64,000 nucleotides of DNA from UBA6244 sp965140775 (GTDB lineage: Bacteria; Bacteroidota; Bacteroidia; Bacteroidales; F082). The DNA is taken from NCBI GenBank assembly GCA_965140775.1, contig OZ223471.1:2728001-2792000 (forward strand), read 5' to 3'. A model generated the notes under the pieces. It saw nothing but the letters and a program-made list of their open reading frames with translations. It ran no database searches and was not told the origin of the DNA. Position numbers and translations under genes: made by a program. Below are positions 47,048 through 55,811 of this stretch, piece after piece. Each line of letters begins with the position of its first letter. Position 1 is the first letter of the stretch.

Positions 47048-49051
47048 ATGACTTTTAGCAAAGGATTATCCAAACTCCTGTTAATCAGTATTTTTACCTG
47101 GCTAACATTACCCGTGGTGGCACAAAGTACCCGAAATTGTGAATACATCCGACCTCATCAGGCTGACCATTGGGTATTTGGTTTGCATGGCGGAATCGAC
47201 TTTTCAAGCACTGTCGCTCAACCTGTGGTAACCACCGGAGGTTATGATGTTTCAGCAGGAGTTTCTTCCTACTCAGATGCAAGCGGAGCCCTTCGCTTTT
47301 TTTCCAATGGTATGGAAGTGTACAACGGAAGTTACTATACCATCACCAATGGCGCAGGCCTCGATGGCAACGCATGGGCCACCATGAACTCCATTTTTGT
47401 TCCCAATCCGGCCAATGACAAACAGTTGTTTCTGTTTACGCTTGACATGTACCTTCCGTTCTGGAGCAACAAAGGGGTGAATTATTCCACCATCGACTTC
47501 TCGAACAACCCCGGAGGGGAAATCATCAACAAAAACAACCTGCTGTTTCTGGAGAACTCACAAAAAGTCTGTGCCATTCAACATGATAATGGTCGCGATT
47601 TTTGGGTGGTTTTTCATGGATTCGGACCCAATAAAGGTGATAGTTTTTACACCTACCTGGTGGATACCGGCGGAGTAAACACAACACCCATTATCAGTAA
47701 AGTGGGCTATTTGCATACCGACACCGACTTCAACAACGGATTTGGCTACATGAAAGCCTCACCCGATGGAAGTAAAATTGCTTTAGTAATACCAGCCGAC
47801 GGCGTAGTTGAGTTGCTCAATTTCAATAAAACAACCGGCATGTTGAGCAACCCCATCGACAACACTCCCGGAACCATTGAATATCCCAAAGGCCTCGAGT
47901 TTTCGCCTGACAATTCAAAACTTTACGTTTCTACCACCCCCAACGGAACCGGAACCAACTATTTATATCAATTCGACTTAAATCAAACAAATCCGTTTGC
48001 TCAACCATTTACCATTATCGATCAATTTGATTACGTGAAAGATACGCCGCAAGATAGTCTGATGAGTGCGTTGCAATTATCCCCCGACGGCAAAATTTTT
48101 CTTACCAAATACCGCGTGAAACCGCAGGGTGGGTTTGATGGTTTGCCCACTTTGAGTGTTATTTACAACCCCGATCGCCCGGGTGCCGAATGTAACTACA
48201 ATTCCTTTGAGGGAAGCCCAAACAGACCTTTCGACCTTCAGGGAGGAGCCTCGCTGCAAGGCCTGCCCAACTTCGTAACCGACTACCTCAACATTCCCCA
48301 CTTCTCGTTTTTCCATAAATGTCATCAGGATACCACCGTATTTGAAATTCGCAATACGGCCAATTTGGTTCCCACGTGGAATTTCAGTACCATCGATCCC
48401 AATGGAACATTGGATGCCGGTTCCGATCCAAAATCACCCGGCTACGTGTTTAGCGAACCCGGAGATTATACGGTAGAACTTACCGAAAGCTGGAACGGAA
48501 TGGATTACAACTTTGTTCGTGAAGTTACCATCCACCCATTGCCAAGTGTAGATATTGGACGGGGTGGCGATACCATTTCCATTTTACCTAATTCGTCTGT
48601 ACGACTGGACGCCGGCACCTACGACTACTACTATTGGACACCGGGAGGCAGCCACGATCAATATCTCGACGTCACACAGGAAGGTTGGTACGAGGTGATG
48701 GTAACCGACACCAATTGCTGTTCAAATACCGATCGGGTGTATGTTCAATTTGCCGAACTCCGGTTCCCCAACGCGTTCAAACCAAGCAGTAGCCTGGATA
48801 TCAACCGAACTTTTGGTGTGATAGGTGATGTAGCTTCTCTCGCCAATTTCTCACTACAAGTTTTCGATCGTTGGGGCAAAGTCGTTTTCGAAACCGATAA
48901 TCCTCTCGAAAAGTGGACTGGCCAATTTGATGGCGGAGGAGATGCCCCTGCCGGAGTTTATGTTTGGCACTCCATCTTCACCACCTTCGAAAGCGGGCTG
49001 CAAACTGCTCAAAACATCGAAAACAGAGGTACCGTGATGCTGGTAAGATAA
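47048..49051 (+). CDS. T9SS type B exported protein with beta-propeller-like body
   Basis: The protein has 667 residues, a signal peptide (MTFSKGLSKLLLISIFTWLT to VVAQS), a central region of repeated strands including SPDNSKLYVSTTP and SPDGKIFLTKYR that resembles a WD/beta-propeller fold, then one PKD-like repeat (GYVFSEPGDYTVELTES). The last 90 residues (FPNAFKPSSSLDINRTFGV to TAQNIENRGTVMLVR, with FDRWGKVVFE) are a type B T9SS sorting domain, the variant used by gliding-associated proteins such as SprB-like adhesins. It starts 35 bp after the PKD/T9SS gene, so they are probably co-transcribed. Confidence 0.88.
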   Translation: MTFSKGLSKLLLISIFTWLTLPVVAQSTRNCEYIRPHQADHWVFGLHGGIDFSSTVAQPVVTTGGYDVSAGVSSYSDASGALRFFSNGMEVYNGSYYTITNGAGLDGNAWATMNSIFVPNPANDKQLFLFTLDMYLPFWSNKGVNYSTIDFSNNPGGEIINKNNLLFLENSQKVCAIQHDNGRDFWVVFHGFGPNKGDSFYTYLVDTGGVNTTPIISKVGYLHTDTDFNNGFGYMKASPDGSKIALVIPADGVVELLNFNKTTGMLSNPIDNTPGTIEYPKGLEFSPDNSKLYVSTTPNGTGTNYLYQFDLNQTNPFAQPFTIIDQFDYVKDTPQDSLMSALQLSPDGKIFLTKYRVKPQGGFDGLPTLSVIYNPDRPGAECNYNSFEGSPNRPFDLQGGASLQGLPNFVTDYLNIPHFSFFHKCHQDTTVFEIRNTANLVPTWNFSTIDPNGTLDAGSDPKSPGYVFSEPGDYTVELTESWNGMDYNFVREVTIHPLPSVDIGRGGDTISILPNSSVRLDAGTYDYYYWTPGGSHDQYLDVTQEGWYEVMVTDTNCCSNTDRVYVQFAELRFPNAFKPSSSLDINRTFGVIGDVASLANFSLQVFDRWGKVVFETDNPLEKWTGQFDGGGDAPAGVYVWHSIFTTFESGLQTAQNIENRGTVMLVR

Positions 49052-49060
49052 TCTAATACC

Positions 49061-51193
49061 ATGCAACAATTTATTTCCATTACTGCCACCGAACTGGGTG
49101 TGGAGGGCTGGCAGATCGGTCATACCATCGAACTGCTCGATGGCGGAGCCACCATTCCATTCATCGCTCGATACCGAAAAGAAAAAACCGGCGCACTCAC
49201 CGATGAGCAAATCATCGACATCCATAAGAAATACCAACAATTTCAAAATCTGGTCAGTAGAAGGGAAAGCATTCTCAACTCATTGAAAGAAAGCGGCCAA
49301 CTGACAGCAAAACTGAAAGAAGAGCTCATTAAGGCCTCCACCCTTTCGATGCTCGAAGACCTCTACCTCCCTTACAAACCCAAACGCCAGACCAGAGCCG
49401 TGAAGGCCATCGCCAAAGGATTGGAACCTTTGGCCAAGATGATCATGGCCGAATCGGTGGTGAACCTCACCCCAACGGCCTCAAGATTTATCAATCCTCA
49501 ATTGGAAGTCAATTCGGTGGAAGAAGCTTTGGCAGGAGCCCGCGACATCATCGCCGAATGGATAAACGAAAAAGATTGGATTCGTCAAAAAACACGAATC
49601 ATTTTTGAACGGGAAGCCATCATGGTGTCGAAAGCCGTGGCAAAAAAAGCAGAGGAAGACGAAAAATACAACAATTGGCACGATTGGCAGGAACCGGCCA
49701 TGAGAGCTCCTTCGCACAGGGTTTTGGCCATGTTCAGAGGCGAAAAGGAAGGTTTTCTTAAATTGAAAATTCAACCTGACAAAGAGAAGGTCATTCAGTT
49801 GATCTGCTCAAAACTCATCAGAAATCAAACGGAAACCTGTGAGCAAAAAGAACTGGCTATTGCAGATGCCGTAACCCGCCTTCTCTTTCCTTCGATGGAG
49901 AACGAACTCCGCTCCACCATTAAAACGAAAGCAGATGAAACGGCCATTACCGTTTTCACGGGAAATTTAAAACAATTACTCCTTACGCCACCTCTGGGAC
50001 AAAAAAATATTCTGGCCATCGATCCCGGTTTTCGGACAGGATGTAAATTGGTGTGTTTGGACAGAAACGGCAACCTCCTGCATAACAGCACCATATATCC
50101 CCATCCACCTCAACGGGAAACAGCACTTTCCATTAAAAAGATTAAAAGCCTGATTTCGGCCTACAACATCGAGGCCATCGCTATCGGAAATGGAACAGCA
50201 GGTCGCGAAACGGCTCAACTGATTGAACATGCCCGCTTCGACAAGGACATCGTGGCCATGTTGGTAAGCGAAACGGGAGCTTCGGTGTATTCGGCTTCTG
50301 CACTGGCACGCGAAGAATTTGGTGAATACGATGTAACGGTACGTGGAGCGGTATCCATTGGCAGAAGATTGATCGACCCGTTGGCGGAACTGGTAAAAAT
50401 CGATCCTAAAGCACTCGGTGTTGGTCAGTATCAACATGATGTGGATCAGAAACTTCTCAAAGAAAGCTTAACAACAACCGTGGAATACTGTGTAAATCTG
50501 GTTGGTGTGGAAGTGAACACTGCCAGCAAAGAGTTGCTTACCTACGTTTCCGGTCTTGGCCCCAGGTTGGCCGCCTCCATCATTCAATTCAGAAACCAAA
50601 ACGGCGATTTCGTAAACAGAGAGCCCCTTAAAAAGGTTCCCGGATTGGGTGCCAAGGCTTTTGAACAGGCGGCAGGTTTTCTGCGAATCAAGAACGGTCA
50701 GAATCCACTTGATGGCTCCGCGGTACATCCTGAAAATTACGATTTCGTCGAAAATTTGGCAACCCGTCTGGGGGTTCAGGTAAACGAACTCATTGGCAAT
50801 AAAACGCTACTCCGATCACTGAAACCGGAGGAGCTAATCACCAATGAAACAGGATTATACACCATCAAAGATATCCTTACCGAACTCGAAAAACCCGGTC
50901 GCGACCCGCGAGGAACCATCAAAGCCTTTAGCTTCGACCCAAATATCAAACACATCACCGATTTAAAAGCCGGCATGGTGATTCCCGGCATCGTGACCAA
51001 CATCACCGCTTTTGGAGCGTTTGTGGACATCGGGCTTCATTCGTCGGGACTATTGCACAAAAGTCAGATGGCCCATGAATTTGTAAATAATCCGGCAGAC
51101 CATGTGGCATTAAACCAACAGTTAATGGTGAGGGTTACCGAAGTGGACGTGGAGAAAAAAAGAATCAGCCTCAGTTTGCTTAACATCCAATGA
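49061..51193 (+). CDS. tex: Tex family RNA-binding transcription accessory protein
   Basis: Tex resembles the core of eukaryotic Spt6 and binds nucleic acids. The 710-residue protein has the N-terminal Tex domain with ARYRKEKTGALTDEQI (about 32-46), a YqgF-like core with ILAIDPGFRTGCKLV (about 317-331), a helix-hairpin-helix part with VSGLGPRLAASIIQFR and VPGLGAKAFEQAAGFLRI, and a C-terminal S1 RNA-binding domain (GIVTNITAFGAFVDIGLHSSGLLHKS). Length and order are those of the family. It begins 9 bp after the T9SS gene. Confidence 0.95.
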   Translation: MQQFISITATELGVEGWQIGHTIELLDGGATIPFIARYRKEKTGALTDEQIIDIHKKYQQFQNLVSRRESILNSLKESGQLTAKLKEELIKASTLSMLEDLYLPYKPKRQTRAVKAIAKGLEPLAKMIMAESVVNLTPTASRFINPQLEVNSVEEALAGARDIIAEWINEKDWIRQKTRIIFEREAIMVSKAVAKKAEEDEKYNNWHDWQEPAMRAPSHRVLAMFRGEKEGFLKLKIQPDKEKVIQLICSKLIRNQTETCEQKELAIADAVTRLLFPSMENELRSTIKTKADETAITVFTGNLKQLLLTPPLGQKNILAIDPGFRTGCKLVCLDRNGNLLHNSTIYPHPPQRETALSIKKIKSLISAYNIEAIAIGNGTAGRETAQLIEHARFDKDIVAMLVSETGASVYSASALAREEFGEYDVTVRGAVSIGRRLIDPLAELVKIDPKALGVGQYQHDVDQKLLKESLTTTVEYCVNLVGVEVNTASKELLTYVSGLGPRLAASIIQFRNQNGDFVNREPLKKVPGLGAKAFEQAAGFLRIKNGQNPLDGSAVHPENYDFVENLATRLGVQVNELIGNKTLLRSLKPEELITNETGLYTIKDILTELEKPGRDPRGTIKAFSFDPNIKHITDLKAGMVIPGIVTNITAFGAFVDIGLHSSGLLHKSQMAHEFVNNPADHVALNQQLMVRVTEVDVEKKRISLSLLNIQ

Positions 51194-51242
51194 TAGTTGG
51201 TATAATATCCCATTGCAGTAAGGCCGTAAGCAATTATTAGCC

Positions 51243-51250
51243 TATTTTTG
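51243..51250 (+). promoter_or_regulatory. Bacteroidota -7 box before the outer-membrane protein gene
   Basis: TATTTTTG matches TAnnTTTG, about 25 bp upstream of the ATG at 51275, giving a short leader. Confidence 0.45.
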
Positions 51251-51274
51251 CGTTTGTATTGAAAACAAAGATTC

Positions 51275-51952
51275 ATGGTAAAAAAAAGCCTCGTTCTATG
51301 CTGTCTTTTCATTTTGGTTGCCGCTTATCAGGCTAAAGCACAAGTAATTAAAACAGAAGCACTCCTGGGACTTAACCTCAGTCAGGTAGAAGGTGACGAA
51401 GTATATGGTTTCAAAAAGCCGGGAATCAATCTGGGAATCGGGGCCATGGTTCCATTTGCGAAAAATTGGGACGTTTCATTCGAAATCACATACAACCAAA
51501 AGGGAGCCACGCAAAAAGAACAATATCAAGATACAATTGACGGGATACCTATAAACGGTGCCTATAAATTGCGTCTGAATTATGCCGAAATTCCCCTGTT
51601 GATTCATTATACCGACAAAGATTTTCTCACCATTGGCGCAGGTTTTTCCTTTGGAAGGCTTGTGGGTGTAAAAGAATGGGAACATAAACGAGTAGTGGAG
51701 TCAACTACCCTTAACAGCGGCACCTACAACAAAAACGATTGGAGCTATATCATCGACCTCAGGGTTCGGTTAAAAGGTCCTTTAAAATTGGCTTTAAGGT
51801 ACCAAAACAGCATGGTAAAAATTAGAACCCGACAGTTTGACAACATTTCAGGTGATGTATGGACCAGAGATCAATATAATAAAGTACTGACTTTAAGATT
51901 GATATACATGTTTAATGAAAAACCCCGAAGTAAAATTCAGGAAATACCCTAA
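51275..51952 (+). CDS. Outer-membrane beta-barrel protein (PorT-like family)
   Basis: The protein has 225 residues and a signal peptide (SLVLCCLFILVAAYQAKAQ). The mature part has alternating hydrophobic strands (TEALLGLNLSQVEG, GINLGIGAMVPF, YAEIPLLIHY, FLTIGAGFSFG, DLRVRLKGPLKLALRYQNSM, LTLRLIYMF) as expected of an eight-strand barrel. The strand 'LxxLEIPLL' is a PorT-type feature. Members are common Bacteroidota outer-membrane proteins of unknown specific function. Its stop codon overlaps the start of the cupin gene (TAATG). Confidence 0.82.
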   Translation: MVKKSLVLCCLFILVAAYQAKAQVIKTEALLGLNLSQVEGDEVYGFKKPGINLGIGAMVPFAKNWDVSFEITYNQKGATQKEQYQDTIDGIPINGAYKLRLNYAEIPLLIHYTDKDFLTIGAGFSFGRLVGVKEWEHKRVVESTTLNSGTYNKNDWSYIIDLRVRLKGPLKLALRYQNSMVKIRTRQFDNISGDVWTRDQYNKVLTLRLIYMFNEKPRSKIQEIP

Positions 51953-52452
51953 TGACGAGATCTGCACAATTCTGGAAAACCCATCTGGCTCTGCTTCAGC
52001 ACCCCGAAGGCGGATGTTTTAAGGAAACCTATCGCTCGGAGGAAGTAATTTCCGGCAAGGGTTTGCCCCAACGATTTGGAGATGAAAGAGCCATCTCCAC
52101 TTCCATCTACTTTTTGCTCGAAGCGCATGAATTTTCTGCCTTCCACCGCATAAAATCGGACGAAACCTGGCATTTTCACGATGGAGCGCCCCTCGAAATA
52201 CATGCCATCTCACCTGATGGCAATCACCACCGACATCTTTTAGGACTCGATCCCGAAAATGGTTATTCGCCACAAGTAACTATACCTCAGGGACATTGGT
52301 TTGCAGCACATACACTGGGCGATTTTACACTGGTTGGCTGCACCGTTGCTCCGGGATTCGATTTTCGTGATTTTGAAATGGGTTCAACATCCCAACTTTT
52401 GTCAGCATTTCCGCATCATGCCAAATTGATAAACAAATACACCTGCCAATAA
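51952..52452 (+). CDS. DUF985 cupin protein
   Basis: The 166-residue protein is a single-domain cupin. HPEGGCFKETYRSEE at the start, SAFHRIKSDETWHFHDGAPLEIH in the core and LVGCTVAPGFDFRDFEM near the end are DUF985 features. The His, Glu and His cluster in the WHFHDG region suits metal binding. The family is annotated as possible sugar/dTDP-epimerase-like cupins, but function is untested in bacteria. It is translationally coupled to the barrel gene (TAATG) and is followed by a sugar kinase, a hint of carbohydrate metabolism. Confidence 0.85.
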   Translation: MTRSAQFWKTHLALLQHPEGGCFKETYRSEEVISGKGLPQRFGDERAISTSIYFLLEAHEFSAFHRIKSDETWHFHDGAPLEIHAISPDGNHHRHLLGLDPENGYSPQVTIPQGHWFAAHTLGDFTLVGCTVAPGFDFRDFEMGSTSQLLSAFPHHAKLINKYTCQ

Positions 52453-52461
52453 AATCGGATC

Positions 52462-53376
52462 ATGAATTATACCTTGGGAGAATCGTTGCTGGATGTGATT
52501 TTCGACGGATTGGAACAAGTGGTGGCCAAACCCGGCGGCTCCATGCTCAACACCGCTGTGTCGTTGGCACGAATGAACCTTCCCGTTACCCACATCAGCG
52601 AATTGGGCGACAATGAGGTGGCCAAACTCATGTTGGAGTTCCTCAACAAAAACGGAGTGATTACCGACTATATCAGGCAATACCCTGAGCAAAACACTTC
52701 CATGGCTTTGGCGTTTTTAGATCAATACAAAAAACCAACCTATCAATTTATAAACGGTTACCCTCCGTTAAGAACCTTGTCCGAAATACCAGCCTTCAAC
52801 GCCAACGATTATCTTTTGTTCGGCTCCATGTATTCCATCTCCCAAGCCATACGACCCGACATCCTACGTTGCGTTCACAAGGCTGGAGAAGCCGGTAGTC
52901 TTATCATGTACGATCCCAATATCCGGCACAAACACCACCTGGAAGATGCACTCCTGAAAACATCCATGATGGAAAATCTGGAATTTGCGCATATCATCAA
53001 GGCATCGGACGAAGATTGTGCAAACCTCTTTGGAGAAGCCGCAACAACTGAGTATTTAAAACAAATCAGGCAAATCAATAAAAACGCCTTGATATGTATT
53101 ACCCTCGGCGAAAAAGGTGCCCTGGCCAGTTTGAACAACCATTTGGTAACCGTCAAGGCAGTGGAAACCAGGGTGGTAAGCACCATTGGTGCCGGCGATG
53201 CCTTTAGCGCCGGAGTTCTGTATCAGGCCAATAAGTTGCAAATTAACACGAGAAATATCTCACAACTTTCTGAAAAAGAACTGCTAAGCCTATTACAATC
53301 CGGAACTACAACAGCAGCGCGGGTTTGTGCCACCTACGACAATTACGTGCCCCCGTTAGCGGCGCCTGAATTTTGA
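52462..53376 (+). CDS. PfkB-family carbohydrate kinase
   Basis: A sugar or nucleoside kinase of 304 residues. The N-terminal GESLLDVIFDGLEQV and KPGGSMLNTAVSLARM form signature 1, and VSTIGAGDAFSAGVLY (about 230-245) is signature 2, containing the catalytic base Asp. Fructokinase and ribokinase members are both possible; the exact substrate cannot be read. It begins 9 bp after the DUF985 gene and may share its transcript. The 3' end overlaps the convergent pspC gene by 21 bp. Confidence 0.88.
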   Translation: MNYTLGESLLDVIFDGLEQVVAKPGGSMLNTAVSLARMNLPVTHISELGDNEVAKLMLEFLNKNGVITDYIRQYPEQNTSMALAFLDQYKKPTYQFINGYPPLRTLSEIPAFNANDYLLFGSMYSISQAIRPDILRCVHKAGEAGSLIMYDPNIRHKHHLEDALLKTSMMENLEFAHIIKASDEDCANLFGEAATTEYLKQIRQINKNALICITLGEKGALASLNNHLVTVKAVETRVVSTIGAGDAFSAGVLYQANKLQINTRNISQLSEKELLSLLQSGTTTAARVCATYDNYVPPLAAPEF

Positions 53377-53979
53377 ACGCGCCCTACCCGTATATTCACC
53401 AAATTTATTTTTTAATTCACCCATTTCTTCCAGAATGGCCTTTTCAATATTGGAAATATTGATAGGTTCGCCATACATTTCCAATTTTTCGGCGATGGTG
53501 CGGGCCGGAGGAACCACAATCCACATGATAACATAAACAAAAGGACTCAAACCGGAAAAAGTTGCAACCACAAAAGCCAGTCGTGGCCAGGTAGGATCCA
53601 AATTGAAATACGCCCCCAATCCCGAACTTACCCCACCTAACATGCGATGATCAATGTCGCGAAAAAGACGCTTTTGTCGAGCAGGCCGATAAAGATAAGC
53701 ACTTTGGTTTTCCTCATCGAAATCGGAGGGAGAACCCATGACATCCATCACAAAGCGCACCTCTTTTACTCCAACCACCTGATTGGGCGACGACAATTGT
53801 TGTTGAAACAATTCAACCATGCGCATCTCGATATCATTGATAATCTCATCCCTCCCCCTACTCTCCTTAAAGTGCGCATGAATGGAATCGAGATAAGGTT
53901 TAAAAAGTGCCAGGGCCTCATCATCCATATAAAAAATAGTACCCTGGATATTAAAATTAGTTGTTGTTTTCATCGTCAT
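53356..53979 (-). CDS. PspC domain membrane protein
   Basis: The 207-residue protein has a cytosolic N-terminal part (about 1-100), then a PspC domain with RRMLGGVSSGLGAYFNLDPTW (about 112-132) and one or two membrane helices (AFVVATFSGLSPFVYVIMWIVV). PspC relates to envelope stress sensing. It is downstream of and overlaps the padR gene by 23 bp, an arrangement I associate with a Bacteroidota stress operon (PadR repressor plus PspC protein). It is the second gene of that operon. Confidence 0.85.
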   Translation of the reverse strand: MTMKTTTNFNIQGTIFYMDDEALALFKPYLDSIHAHFKESRGRDEIINDIEMRMVELFQQQLSSPNQVVGVKEVRFVMDVMGSPSDFDEENQSAYLYRPARQKRLFRDIDHRMLGGVSSGLGAYFNLDPTWPRLAFVVATFSGLSPFVYVIMWIVVPPARTIAEKLEMYGEPINISNIEKAILEEMGELKNKFGEYTGRARSKFRRR

Positions 53980-54310
53980 TCGTTTTATTGTTAATAATTT
54001 TTTGCACCGATTCTGCCAGTTGGCTCCAGTTGGTTCTTAATTCCTTAAGCAACTCCGAACCCGAATCGGTCAACTGATAATATTTTCGAGGAGGCCCCGA
54101 TGTGGACTCTTCCCACCGGTAGCTAAGGATTCCATCATTCTTCAGACGCGAAAGCAGTGGATAAATTGTCCCTTCAACCACCACCAAATCAGCGTCTTTC
54201 AATGTTTTTAGAATGTCGGAAGTATATACCTCACGATCCGATATTACCGAAAGGATGCACATCTCCAGTACACCTTTTCGCATTTGCGCATAAGTTTTTT
54301 CTTCTTTCAT
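53957..54310 (-). CDS. PadR-family transcriptional regulator
   Basis: PadR repressors bind DNA as winged-helix dimers. The protein shows MRKGVLEMCILSVISDREVY, the recognition helix region VEGTIYPLLSRLKNDGIL and SYRWEESTSGPPRKYYQLTD, all standard. The upstream ATG at 54328 is in frame but sits before and inside the -7 box, so I take MKEEKTYAQM at 54310. It is the first gene of the operon with pspC and probably autoregulates it. Confidence 0.9.
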   Translation of the reverse strand: MKEEKTYAQMRKGVLEMCILSVISDREVYTSDILKTLKDADLVVVEGTIYPLLSRLKNDGILSYRWEESTSGPPRKYYQLTDSGSELLKELRTNWSQLAESVQKIINNKTNDDENNN

Positions 54311-54314
54311 GGGG

Positions 54315-54322
54315 CAAATATA
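54315..54322 (-). promoter_or_regulatory. Bacteroidota -7 box for padR, four bases before the ATG
   Basis: On the minus strand TATATTTG matches TAnnTTTG and ends 4 nt before the ATG at 54310. Like the higBA box, it implies a leaderless or nearly leaderless transcript. Confidence 0.5.
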
Positions 54323-54512
54323 ATACATTTTTTAGTATTATGTATTGCATAGTACCATATTTTTTGAATTTATTTTTAAATAAAAAACATTTCGGAGTTT
54401 CAAACAAGGCTACCCCATCGAATTTCCATGGTAATTAGCTATTGTAGGAAAATATCTATCAAGCATGTACCAAATGCCCCCATGATGAAACATGAACAGC
54501 TTAAGATTTGAT

Positions 54513-54520
54513 TAACTTTG
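54513..54520 (+). promoter_or_regulatory. Bacteroidota -7 box for the HEPN-MNT operon
   Basis: TAACTTTG matches TAnnTTTG. It lies 15 bp before the ATG at 54536, which helps choose that start over the TTG at 54518, which would fall inside the box. Confidence 0.5.
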
Positions 54521-54535
54521 TTGAAAAAAATAGGT

Positions 54536-54934
54536 ATGCCTGACAGTATCGATATAGAAAATATTTTCAATCATTGGATTAGCACTTCGGATAGGGATTT
54601 CGACACCATGAACCATCTATATATTTCAAAGGATTTCAGTTGGGCATTGTTTATTGGTTATATTGTTATTGAGAGATTATTAAAGGCAAGTGTTGTAAAA
54701 CGGACATCTGATCATGCTCCTTTTACACATGATTTAACAAAATTAGCTACACTATCGGAACTGCCTTTCTCGGAAGAACAAATGGATCAGCTAGATACGA
54801 TATCTACATTCAATATAAATGCCCGATACGACAGCTACAAAGAAGCCTTTTACAAAAAATGCACGTATGAGTTTACTACTGAATGGATTGGAATAATTAA
54901 AATATTACACGCATGGATAAAAAAGAAGCTTTAA
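54536..54934 (+). CDS. HEPN-domain protein (candidate toxin)
   Basis: The protein has about 132 residues and is all-helical, with SWALFIGYIVIERLLKASVV, a short HDLTKLATLS motif and RYDSYKEAFYKKCTYEF, which is the HEPN layout. HEPN proteins paired with a nucleotidyltransferase act as RNA-targeting toxins. The catalytic Rx4-6H motif is not evident here, so it may be inactive or divergent. It overlaps the next gene by 22 bp, so translation is coupled. Confidence 0.78.
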   Translation: MPDSIDIENIFNHWISTSDRDFDTMNHLYISKDFSWALFIGYIVIERLLKASVVKRTSDHAPFTHDLTKLATLSELPFSEEQMDQLDTISTFNINARYDSYKEAFYKKCTYEFTTEWIGIIKILHAWIKKKL

Positions 54935-55233
54935 ATATTGCCTGTACCTATATTGATTCAATAAGTACAAAATATAGTATCAACCAAGCCTTTCTTTTTG
55001 GTTCATTCGCCAAAGGCACCAACCATGACGATAGCGATATCGATATAGCTATTATCGTTAACAACGTAACAGATATTATTGATGCTCAGATTGATTTAAT
55101 GAAATTCCGACGAAAAATTGACTTGCGAATTGAACCCCATCCATTTCTGCCCGGTGATTTTAACAACTCCAACCCTGTGGCCAACGAAATACTGAAGTAC
55201 GGAATAGCCATTAAAACTGCACCTCATATATAG
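54913..55233 (+). CDS. MNT-domain nucleotidyltransferase (candidate antitoxin)
   Basis: The 106-residue protein has the minimal nucleotidyltransferase core: FLFGSFAKGTNHDDSDIDIAIIV (about 26-48) with the GS motif and the DxD metal-binding acids, then a third acidic residue in IDLRIEPHPF. In HEPN-MNT pairs the MNT partner AMPylates the HEPN toxin to silence it. The order HEPN then MNT and the overlap are typical. Function is inferred from the pair. Confidence 0.85.
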   Translation: MDKKEALNIACTYIDSISTKYSINQAFLFGSFAKGTNHDDSDIDIAIIVNNVTDIIDAQIDLMKFRRKIDLRIEPHPFLPGDFNNSNPVANEILKYGIAIKTAPHI

Positions 55234-55361
55234 TATAAAATTTTGACATCAAATATCGATTTACCGAGATTTGCCCTTGAAACACATTTTTTAGAAATCC
55301 CGTTGACGTTCCTTCGAGTAAATAATTAACCGGGTTAGATACAAATATCCGCTGTATCAAC

Positions 55362-55369
55362 TATATTTG
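55362..55369 (+). promoter_or_regulatory. Bacteroidota -7 box for aroQ
   Basis: TATATTTG matches TAnnTTTG. The predicted start point gives a leader of about 16 nt to the ATG at 55392, favouring that start over 55374. Confidence 0.5.
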
Positions 55370-55391
55370 TTGTTTGGTAAAAACAACCGCC

Positions 55392-55811
55392 ATGAGAGTG
55401 CTCATTTTAAACGGACCCAACCTCAACCTGACGGGTGAGCGACAGACCGAAATATACGGAACCCTGAGTTTTGATGATTATTTGGACGAATTGAACAGAA
55501 AATTTCCGGAAATGGAAATCTCTTATGCCCAATCCAACATCGAGGGAGAGCTGATCAGTTTTTTACACGAAGCCAACACCGATGTAGATGCCGTGATTCT
55601 TAACGCCGGAGCCTACACCCACACATCCGTGGCCATTGGTGATGCCATCAGCTCATTGGATATTCCTGTAATTGAGGTGCATATGAGCAATGTTTTTGCC
55701 CGTGAATCCTTTCGCCACACGTCCTATATTGCCCCCTATTGCAAAGGATCGATCACAGGTTTCGGACTCGATTCGTATCGGCTGGCCATTTGCCACCTGA
55801 TAAAACATTAA
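55392..55811 (+). CDS. aroQ: Type II 3-dehydroquinate dehydratase
   Basis: It dehydrates 3-dehydroquinate to 3-dehydroshikimate in the shikimate pathway. The start at 55392 gives MRVLILNGPNLNLTGERQTEIYG, the standard N-terminus with the catalytic region; the frame is open back to 55374 but the -7 box argues against it. NAGAYTHTSVAIGDAI and VIEVHMSNVFARESFRH contain the conserved catalytic tyrosine loop, Asn and His positions. The length (139 residues) is normal. It is isolated from other aro genes. Confidence 0.95.
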   Translation: MRVLILNGPNLNLTGERQTEIYGTLSFDDYLDELNRKFPEMEISYAQSNIEGELISFLHEANTDVDAVILNAGAYTHTSVAIGDAISSLDIPVIEVHMSNVFARESFRHTSYIAPYCKGSITGFGLDSYRLAICHLIKH

